A stretch of 28,204 bases of DNA, taken from contig JAHFBD010000004.1 in the NCBI GenBank assembly GCA_023250175.1, positions 1 through 28,204 of the forward strand. Reading direction: 5' to 3'. The notes under the pieces are model-generated. The model did not search any database. It saw only the letters and a list, made by a program, of their open reading frames with translations, and was not told the origin of the DNA. Both the position numbers and the translations under genes were made by a program. Numbering within the stretch: position 1 is the first letter of the stretch; each line of letters starts with the position of its first letter. The DNA comes from Candidatus Melainabacteria bacterium (GTDB lineage Bacteria > Cyanobacteriota > Vampirovibrionia > 2-02-FULL-35-15). Positions 14,193 to 20,151 of this stretch are shown here, in pieces.

Positions 14193-15200
14193 ATGTCAGC
14201 CGATACTAAAGAAAATAAACAAAAAGATAATCAATTCGTAAAGAACTTCTTAAGAATTTCAATAAGTGTAGCTGCTTTTATTTGCTTAATTAAGTTTAGC
14301 AAGGTAGATTTGCATACAGCGTTTAAGTATCTCTTAAAGGTTAATCCAGTTTATTTTACGTTAGCTTATGTTAGTTATTTAATTACTGTAATGGTTGCTG
14401 GTTTACGATTTTATTTCTCATCTCATGCTATTGGCTTTCGAAGAAATTATTTTCAGTTACTACAGCTTAATTTTGTAGGTGCTTTTTTTAATAACTTTTT
14501 ACCTACGACCTTCGGTGGTGATGCACTTAGAGGATATTACTTAAAAAAAGGATCTGATATATCTTTATCTAGAGCAGCTGCTTGTATTGTTTATGAGCGT
14601 TATACAGGAATGATTGTATTGTTTTGGGCTTCCTCACTAGCATTTATACTTCAAAATCTTGGGCTTATTAGTAAATCTACCTGGCAAATGCCAGATCAAA
14701 TAATTTTATTTTGCCATGCCGGAACCATTGTAACTATCTTTCTAGTACCATTTTTACCACAAATAAATAAGCTTCTTTTTGGTGAATCAAACTGGCTTTA
14801 TAAAAGGGTTATTGAACCTATTTTAGTTTATTGGAATGATTTTAAATTAACATTTAAAATTCTTATTCTCTCAGTTATTCTTCAGTTCTGTGTAATGCTT
14901 TGTCATTATCTTATTGCTTTATCATTAAATATTGAAATACCATTGAGTTATTATCTTGTTTTTTATCCTTTAACTACAATTGCTGGCTTTATGATTCCCA
15001 GTTTAAATGGACTTGGTATAAGAGAGGGAGCTTATATTTATTTTTTAAAAGCAGTAAACGTAAGCAGTGAACAGGGTTTAGCATTTAGCATAGGATGGTT
15101 AATTGTTTTATTAATTACTAGTTTTATCGGTGGTGTAATTTATATGATAGGTGATTTCCATAAATATAAACCGCTGCAGGAAGCAGCGAACGAGTCTTAG
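14193..15200 (+). CDS. Lysylphosphatidylglycerol synthase TM-domain / UPF0104-type membrane protein
   Basis: 335 residues with about eight transmembrane segments, beginning after a short charged N-terminus (NKQKDNQFVKNF). Family marks are VGAFFNNFLPTTFGGDALRGYYLKK near residues 90-115, the pattern AAACIVYERYTGMIVL, and the late conserved NGLGIREGAYIYFL. Proteins with this domain alone (without the aminoacyl transferase part of MprF) are thought to flip lipids or to take part in lipid-linked glycosylation; the exact substrate is unknown. It directly follows trxA with a six-base gap. The nearest glycan genes are the mannosyltransferase and mannosidase some 3.5 kb away. That leaves a role in the same envelope glycolipid pathway possible but unproven. 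Confidence 0.83.
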   Translation: MSADTKENKQKDNQFVKNFLRISISVAAFICLIKFSKVDLHTAFKYLLKVNPVYFTLAYVSYLITVMVAGLRFYFSSHAIGFRRNYFQLLQLNFVGAFFNNFLPTTFGGDALRGYYLKKGSDISLSRAAACIVYERYTGMIVLFWASSLAFILQNLGLISKSTWQMPDQIILFCHAGTIVTIFLVPFLPQINKLLFGESNWLYKRVIEPILVYWNDFKLTFKILILSVILQFCVMLCHYLIALSLNIEIPLSYYLVFYPLTTIAGFMIPSLNGLGIREGAYIYFLKAVNVSSEQGLAFSIGWLIVLLITSFIGGVIYMIGDFHKYKPLQEAANES

Positions 15201-15254
15201 ATCAATAGCATTTATATAGAAACGTAAATCCCACAAAACATAAATAAAGTATTT

Positions 15255-15274
15255 GCCCTTAAATTAATAAGGGC
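15255..15274 (+). terminator. Perfect hairpin after the membrane-protein gene
   Basis: GCCCTTA (15255-15261) and TAAGGGC (15268-15274) form a perfect 7-bp stem with a 6-base loop, 55 bp after the stop codon. No T-run follows on the plus strand, so as an intrinsic terminator it is weak; it could instead protect the 3' end of the trxA transcript. The rest of the spacer up to 15396 holds a small GGGT-TT-ACCC palindrome (15319-15328) of unknown meaning. Confidence 0.4.
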
Positions 15275-15375
15275 TATCCCCGCATAGAAAAAATTTTATT
15301 TAATATTTGTTTCATTTAGGGTTTACCCATCACCACCGATAGGGATAAATTAATTAGGTTTATAAATATTTCAAT

Positions 15376-15387
15376 AAGGAAGGAAAG
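15376..15387 (+). promoter_or_regulatory. Ribosome binding site region of the Cys-rich secreted protein
   Basis: AAGGAAGGAAAG lies just upstream of the ATG at 15397, about 9-15 bases from it. The same AAGGAAGGAAA stretch at a similar distance precedes ssb on the minus strand. Confidence 0.55.
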
Positions 15388-15396
15388 ATTACAATT

Positions 15397-15834
15397 ATGA
15401 AAAATCTCGTACTGTTAATTTTATTGTTTTTATTAAGCGGGGCCCTTTGTGCATATTCACAAGCAAGTAGTAGTGGTGGTGGGATAAGTAGAATACAATG
15501 CCTAACAAATCCTATAAGAGCTGTGTGTCCAGCTTATAGCCCTAATTTACAGTGTGATAATAGCCTTATAGTTAGTGCTACTGATTCTTCTAGAGTATGT
15601 TGTCTATTAGATGGAACTGCTGGATGTTTGGAGCCTTGGCCTAATCCTGCCTACTGTGTGGTAGCCCGTGCGTGTACTAATCTTCCAATTACTCCTACAC
15701 CATCACCAATGCAAGATTGTTCTCAAACAACAGATCGGGCTACATGCAATGCCTGTTGTTACAGTAATTTTCCAACGGCACAACAACAACAACAACGTAC
15801 TAGTTGTCTTCAGTGGTGTACTACAAATAAATAA
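15397..15834 (+). CDS. Secreted cysteine-rich protein of unknown family
   Basis: 145 residues. A signal peptide is clear: MKNLVLLILLFLLSGALCAY with probable cleavage after SQA near residue 23. The mature part has 14 cysteines (35, 44, 53, 68, 69, 77, 87, 93, 108, 117, 120, 121, 137, 141), an even number that suggests seven disulfides in the periplasm or outside. The last 40 residues form a compact module with spacing C-x8-C-x2-CC-x15-C-x3-C, separated from the first part by a Pro/Thr linker (ITPTPSPM). A Q5 run (127-132 region) comes from a CAA triplet repeat. I do not recognise the family; knottin-like toxins, inhibitors and adhesion modules all have this look. It stands alone with its own 196-bp upstream region and is convergent with the exporter gene. 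Confidence 0.72.
   Translation: MKNLVLLILLFLLSGALCAYSQASSSGGGISRIQCLTNPIRAVCPAYSPNLQCDNSLIVSATDSSRVCCLLDGTAGCLEPWPNPAYCVVARACTNLPITPTPSPMQDCSQTTDRATCNACCYSNFPTAQQQQQRTSCLQWCTTNK
15781..15796 (+). repeat. CAA triplet run coding a Gln tract
   Basis: Five tandem CAA units inside the Cys-rich protein gene. Short in-frame microsatellites of this kind change length by slippage without breaking the frame. Confidence 0.6.
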
Positions 15835-15860
15835 AGCTTTAAGGGTTTTTAATTCTATTC

Positions 15861-17624
15861 TTATATAGAAGCCACCTGCTCTTGCAAAGAGATACTTTTA
15901 ATCTCTCCATCCTCAAGAGTAATAACTTTATCCACACTATCAATGGTGGACTGCCGATGAGCAATTATAATAACTGTTCTGTTTTTTACCAGCTCATTAA
16001 TAGCTTCTTGAATATACTTTTCTGACTCATTATCCAGATGACTTGTTGGTTCATCTAGTATGAGTATCGGCGCATCTTTTAAGAATGCTCTTGCTAATGC
16101 TATTCTTTGTCTTTGTCCACCTGAAAGCTTCATTCCTTGCTCACCGACTATAGTGTCAAAACCATCCTGTAATTTCTCTATAAACTCTATAACATGTGCT
16201 TTCTTTGCTGCTTCTATCATTTCTTTTTCGCTGGCACTAGACTTTCCAAATAAAATATTTTCTTTAACAGAACAGTTAAACAAAACTTGCTCCTGAATTA
16301 CAAGTGATACTTGAGATCTAAGTTTGTGTAAATCCATTGCTTTAATATCAATACCACCAATTTCAATACTGCCTTCAGTCGGATCATAAAACCTTGGAAT
16401 AAGGCTTACAAGAGTAGTTTTACCTACACCGGATGGTCCTACCAAAGCAACTTTTTCATTCGGATTAATTTCAAGATTTATGTTTTTTAAAATATCTCTG
16501 CTATTAGGATAAGAGAAATAGATATTCTTAAAAAGAATATGTCCTTTTTGTAGAGATTGCTTGTTATCAATTCCTTTGTAATCAACTTCTATATGCAATG
16601 ATGATTTTAAATCCAAGATTTCAAAAACTCTTTCACTTGCTCCTAATGCCTGTTGTAGTGTAGACCATACTCTACTAATTCTTTTAATCGGTTCATATAA
16701 AAGAACCGTAGATAAAAAATAAGAAGAGAAATCCCCAAGGGTAATTTGTGTAGAAGCTACACTTTTCATCCCACACCAAAATACAAAAGCCACTCCACAG
16801 GCACCAACTAAACCTGTAATGGGTGAAATCATTGCTTCAATCATTATTGTCTTTTTTAAAGTAGAAAAAAGTTTTGAGTTCTTAGACTGAAATTGCTTAT
16901 CCCGTATAGGTTCCAGATTATACGCTTGAACTAGTTTTAAATTTTGTAGACTTTCTTGTATATAGCCTGATAAATGCCCAATATTTTCTTGTCCTTTGCG
17001 ACTTAGTTTTCTTAATCTCTTAGCTAAATTTACAACAGGGATTACAAACAATGGAATAACAACTCCTGCTGTTAATGTAAGAGACCAGTTCACAGAAAAT
17101 AACCAGGTAAATAAAAAGATTGCTTTGGATGAATCATTAAATATAGTAGTTATTGTTTCTGCAACCCATGACTGAACAGCTACTAAATCATTAGTGACTC
17201 TTGAAACATAGCTACCACTTGTTTCTTTTGTGATTTGTGATAGTGAAAGCTTTTGAAGATGCTCGTGTAAATCATTTCTAATATCTCTTACGGTAGAAAT
17301 ACCAATGTACTTAATAAAAAACTGGTGTATAAACCTTAGTAATCCATCCAGGAAATATGCACTAACTATAAGTATTGGAATAAGCTTTAAAAGCTCATCA
17401 ACATGGATGCTCATGCTTGGGGATCCAATCCAGGCTTTTAATTGTTTCGGTAATAAAAATATCCTGCCATGGTCGTTTGGCATGTTTAAACCATCTACTG
17501 CAATCTTTACAACCCATGGTGGAAATAATGAGATAAACCCAGCTAATATCATTGAAGAAAAAGCAATTCCAAACTGGAACCAGTATTTTTTCCCATATGA
17601 TAACAATCGTGTTAAAGTACCCAT
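15861..17624 (-). CDS. ABC exporter, MsbA/multidrug type (fused membrane and ATPase domains)
   Basis: 587-residue half-transporter working as a homodimer in the inner membrane. Residues 1-320 carry the six-helix exporter domain; the ATPase domain (about 360-587) has Walker A GPSGVGKTT (396-404), Q-loop VIQEQ (about 442-446), signature LSGGQRQRIALARA (500-513), Walker B LILDEPT (521-527), D-loop SHLD and His556 in IIAHRQS. The length and domain order match MsbA-like lipid flippases and multidrug exporters; the cargo cannot be read from sequence. It is divergent from the tetR gene 250 bp away, the classic layout of an exporter controlled by a TetR repressor. TATAAT lies nine bases before the ATG with no Shine-Dalgarno sequence, so the mRNA may be leaderless. 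Confidence 0.92.
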   Translation of the reverse strand: MGTLTRLLSYGKKYWFQFGIAFSSMILAGFISLFPPWVVKIAVDGLNMPNDHGRIFLLPKQLKAWIGSPSMSIHVDELLKLIPILIVSAYFLDGLLRFIHQFFIKYIGISTVRDIRNDLHEHLQKLSLSQITKETSGSYVSRVTNDLVAVQSWVAETITTIFNDSSKAIFLFTWLFSVNWSLTLTAGVVIPLFVIPVVNLAKRLRKLSRKGQENIGHLSGYIQESLQNLKLVQAYNLEPIRDKQFQSKNSKLFSTLKKTIMIEAMISPITGLVGACGVAFVFWCGMKSVASTQITLGDFSSYFLSTVLLYEPIKRISRVWSTLQQALGASERVFEILDLKSSLHIEVDYKGIDNKQSLQKGHILFKNIYFSYPNSRDILKNINLEINPNEKVALVGPSGVGKTTLVSLIPRFYDPTEGSIEIGGIDIKAMDLHKLRSQVSLVIQEQVLFNCSVKENILFGKSSASEKEMIEAAKKAHVIEFIEKLQDGFDTIVGEQGMKLSGGQRQRIALARAFLKDAPILILDEPTSHLDNESEKYIQEAINELVKNRTVIIIAHRQSTIDSVDKVITLEDGEIKSISLQEQVASI

Positions 17625-17633
17625 AAGAATAAG

Positions 17634-17639
17634 ATTATA
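17634..17639 (-). promoter_or_regulatory. -10 box of the ABC exporter gene, possible leaderless start
   Basis: TATAAT on the minus strand with nine bases to the ATG at 17624. No Shine-Dalgarno sequence is present and no clear -35 is seen. Confidence 0.5.
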
Positions 17640-17708
17640 ACGTTTGTTCCTTTTTCCATTGTTTATAAATACCTATCTTGGATAGTTAAAAAGGGTAATA
17701 TTTTAACC

Positions 17709-17872
17709 GTTGCTGCCTGGCTAGCGTAATATTTCTAAGTAAACGACTTACAAGGTAAGATTTTATTCGATTTATTCGATAAAATCTGTAAGGTGTTATA
17801 AATAGTAGACTGGAAGCACTCTGGAAAGCCAGTTTTGGGAGCATAGCGAAAAAAACGGCGGTAGGTAAAACA
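17709..17872. repeat. Diverged relative of the MITE-like repeat, copy C (inverted), leader of tetR
   Basis: Read on the plus strand it begins GTTGCTGCCTGGCTAGCGTA and ends GCGAAAAAAACGGCGGTAGG. The reverse complements of copies A and B begin GTTACTGCCTAGCTCTAATA and GTTGTCGCCTAGCTATAATG, and end GCGAAACGAGCGGTAGG. The GAGCAT block before the GCGAAA is also shared. The middle is different and longer. It contains CTTACA (17747-17752) and GATTTTAT (17759-17766) pairing with ATAAAATC and TGTAAG (17779-17792), and a tandem TTATTCGAT (17763-17771 and 17772-17780). No flanking direct repeat is visible, as expected for an old copy. Confidence 0.55.
17747..17792. promoter_or_regulatory. Candidate operator or RNA hairpin between exporter and tetR
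   Basis: A 14-bp interrupted stem (CTTACA/TGTAAG outside, GATTTTAT/ATAAAATC inside, six-base bulge) encloses two tandem copies of TTATTCGAT. It lies between the divergent exporter and tetR genes where a TetR operator is expected. It may equally be the structural core of repeat copy C. No binding data can be derived from sequence. Confidence 0.35.
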
Positions 17873-17874
17873 TT

Positions 17875-18495
17875 ATGCAAGACATTAAATTACCCCCAAT
17901 ACCTAAATCAGCTAAGGCTCAAAGAACACGCCAGAGAATACTTGAAGCAGCAAGAGCAGTCTTTGCAGAAAAGGGATTTGCAAAAGCTACAGCAGAAGAA
18001 ATTTCTACTCGTGCAGGTGTGGGATATGGAACGTTTTATCTTTACTTTGCAGATAAAAGACAAGCATTACATACAATTCTTGCAGAGATAGATGACAAGC
18101 TATACCAGCTTGGCCAGCAAGATGGCATAGCTTATAAAATCGGCTTAGGAGCACTTGCTCCCATTAAAGTAACAATAAGTGCTTTCTTTGACAGCTTTAA
18201 AGCTTATGTTGATGTTTTAAAAATTTGTCATGAACTATCAGCAACAGATCCAGATTTTAAAAACCAACACGATAAAGTAAGAGCACGATTAGTAAATAAA
18301 ATTAAAGAGCATTTGCTTAAGGGAGCACACTTGGGAAATACTAGACAGCTTGATCCAGATATTACAGCAATTGCATTAGCTGGTCTTATAGAAGCTATTG
18401 CAATTGAATGGTTTCTAAATAATCATCCGTGGGATAGAGAAAAAGTAATTGAGACTGTTGCAAAGCTATATTACAGTGCTGTTGTAAAGAGATAA
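17875..18495 (+). CDS. TetR-family transcriptional regulator
   Basis: 206 residues. The N-terminal DNA-binding domain (about 12-62) has AQRTRQRILEAARAVFAEKG, then ATAEEISTRAGVGYGTFYLY with the recognition helix, and FADKRQALHTIL. The rest is the helical ligand and dimer domain. Such regulators usually repress an adjacent exporter or enzyme until a small molecule binds; the divergent ABC exporter is the obvious target. The GGTAGG at the inner end of repeat copy C (17860-17865) is nine bases before the ATG and is the only Shine-Dalgarno-like sequence there. At the other end, the stop codon lies inside the direct repeat that flanks copy B. The gene is therefore bracketed by two facing repeat elements. 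Confidence 0.92.
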   Translation: MQDIKLPPIPKSAKAQRTRQRILEAARAVFAEKGFAKATAEEISTRAGVGYGTFYLYFADKRQALHTILAEIDDKLYQLGQQDGIAYKIGLGALAPIKVTISAFFDSFKAYVDVLKICHELSATDPDFKNQHDKVRARLVNKIKEHLLKGAHLGNTRQLDPDITAIALAGLIEAIAIEWFLNNHPWDREKVIETVAKLYYSAVVKR

Positions 18496-18629
18496 CATTT
18501 CTACCTACCGCTCGTTTCGCACTAATGCTCAACTCGCTCTTTCTTACATGGCGCTTTTTGGTGAATAAATCACACAAAAAGCTTATTTATGCTCTTATAC
18601 ATTATAGCTAGGCGACAACAGATAACATT
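18490..18629. repeat. MITE-like repeat, copy B, with perfect 10-bp target-site duplication
   Basis: The element body is 18500-18619 (120 bp) between two copies of AGATAACATT (18490-18499 and 18620-18629). One copy contains the last codon and stop (AGA TAA) of tetR, the other reaches into the stop codon of the mannosyltransferase on the minus strand (18628-18630). Removing the element plus one repeat copy leaves the two convergent genes with stop codons two bases apart. The body matches copy A: 35 identical bases at 18504-18538, 59 of 63 at 18551-18613, and the same stem GCTTTTTG (18553-18560)/CAAAAAGC (18575-18582). No coding capacity. Confidence 0.85.
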
Positions 18630-20151
18630 ATTCTATATTACGCTTACCTTTTATTACAACTAACAATGTAGGAATTAAAGTAAGTACTATAAAATTTAAG
18701 ATCTTAGCTTGATCTAAAAAAGTAATTGCAAAAACATGGCTCATTGATAATGCAATCAAAATTCGTTTTAGCGATAAATCCTTTAGGAATGGAAGTAAAA
18801 CTATAAGGTTTAACAAATACCAAGAGTGGAACTTTGCAATTGTAAAGGCAAAAAATATAAATAAAACAAGAATAGAATTGAAAATAATATCAGCTTGCTT
18901 CTTAAGTAAAACAAAAAAATAAAATAATGCAAAACTAAAGTAAATAAAGTACTTTACAAGATTTTGAATAAATCCTAGATCACAATTTAATTTTAAAAAT
19001 CCACAACAATATTTAATCATTGTAAATATTAATGCAATAAGAGACTTATGGACTAATCCAACATTAGACACAATTTTATTAAAACTACCATCTAATAATT
19101 GTTTTACAGGGACTATATAATCAAGTGAAAAAATTAAAATAAATATCACTCCTGCAAGTAATCCTAATAACAAGTTTAGTAAAACAGACCATTTGATTTT
19201 TTCCTTGAATAAGTAATGAAAAAATATAATTGGAATCAGCAATAAAGAAACAAATTTCACCCCTGCAGCAACTGCTAGAAAGAACATTCCTGTAAAACAA
19301 TTGCCTCTATCCTTAGCGAACAAATAAAGACTAATAAAAATCAATATTCCAGAAAACAAGTCATTATGACAATTCCACAATCCCTGAATTAAAATAAGTG
19401 GATTCCAACCAATAAGATAAATGTTTTTTGTATCTTTTAATAACGTTAAAAGCCAAATCAAAAAAAGAAAAATTGTAAGGTTGAACAGCTTAAAATTAAT
19501 AAAAGAGTAGAAAAAGTTATTGTTGCTTAAATATACAATTGCTTTAGTTAAGTAAATAAACACAGGTCCATATGTAGTCGGGGTCTCAGCCCACATAAAA
19601 TTAAAAAATAAAGAGTTTAATTTATGTCCATGAATCTCATCTACAGTACTAAGGTATGGGTTCTGATGATAGAGAGATTGCTGAGCACCTCTTGCTATAT
19701 ATCCATATAAATCAGAGGAATGCGATGGAATAGCAGTAGCCATTAAAAAAGAAAATATAATAGTCCATTTTATTATTTCTGGCTGGCTAATTTCATTTGA
19801 TTGAACCAGTTTGTACCCGGCAAAAAATAATGCTATTAATATAATGGCTAATATTATGTAAAATAGCTCATTAATTAATTTATATGGTATTGAAGATACT
19901 ATGTGTGCTCCGTATCCAGAAAAATGTAAGATACTGCTTGTGATTTTTTTCAGATTTACGATTTCATTATTTTCAAATATTATGAAATAGCTTCTCAACG
20001 GATAATACTTCTTATCAAAAATATAAGCTATTGCCAGATTTACCCATCCAATAATGGTTGTTATGAAGTACACTATAAAGGTAACCCATGCTATTTTCTT
20101 AAACTTATTATGGCTAACATTAATGAGCAAATTAATCCTGTTACCTTTCAT
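18628..20151 (-). CDS. GT-C mannosyltransferase-like membrane protein (MptA/MptB/PimE type)
   Basis: About 507 residues with ten or more hydrophobic segments. The pattern fits polyprenyl-phosphate-sugar-dependent GT-C glycosyltransferases: ATAIPSHSSDLYGYIARG with the catalytic-type Asp in the first external loop, then QNPY and ETPTTYGPVFIY, and later GWNPLILIQGLWNCHNDLF. Actinobacterial relatives add alpha-mannose from a lipid-linked donor outside the membrane; sugar and acceptor are inferred by similarity only. ATG 20151 is chosen over ATG 20169 because of a weak GTGAG upstream; GTG 20163 and TTG 20130 also remain possible. All choices overlap the 5' end of the divergent mannosidase gene (20110). 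Together they suggest building and trimming of a mannose-containing envelope glycan. Confidence 0.8.
   Translation of the reverse strand: MKGNRINLLINVSHNKFKKIAWVTFIVYFITTIIGWVNLAIAYIFDKKYYPLRSYFIIFENNEIVNLKKITSSILHFSGYGAHIVSSIPYKLINELFYIILAIILIALFFAGYKLVQSNEISQPEIIKWTIIFSFLMATAIPSHSSDLYGYIARGAQQSLYHQNPYLSTVDEIHGHKLNSLFFNFMWAETPTTYGPVFIYLTKAIVYLSNNNFFYSFINFKLFNLTIFLFLIWLLTLLKDTKNIYLIGWNPLILIQGLWNCHNDLFSGILIFISLYLFAKDRGNCFTGMFFLAVAAGVKFVSLLLIPIIFFHYLFKEKIKWSVLLNLLLGLLAGVIFILIFSLDYIVPVKQLLDGSFNKIVSNVGLVHKSLIALIFTMIKYCCGFLKLNCDLGFIQNLVKYFIYFSFALFYFFVLLKKQADIIFNSILVLFIFFAFTIAKFHSWYLLNLIVLLPFLKDLSLKRILIALSMSHVFAITFLDQAKILNFIVLTLIPTLLVVIKGKRNIE

Noticed and set aside
15255..15274. Classical intrinsic terminator after the membrane-protein gene
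   Set aside because: The stem is perfect but no T-run follows on the plus strand, so it is listed only as a low-confidence hairpin.
17747..17872. Riboswitch (for example c-di-GMP type) in front of tetR
   Set aside because: There is a stem and a conserved-looking GGTAGG, but the expected core sequences of known classes are not present. The similarity to repeat copies A and B explains the conserved ends better.
18395..18577. 60-codon minus-strand reading frame across the end of tetR and copy B
   Set aside because: It is made from antisense tetR plus the repeat body, with no ribosome binding site. It is better explained as a chance frame through the element.
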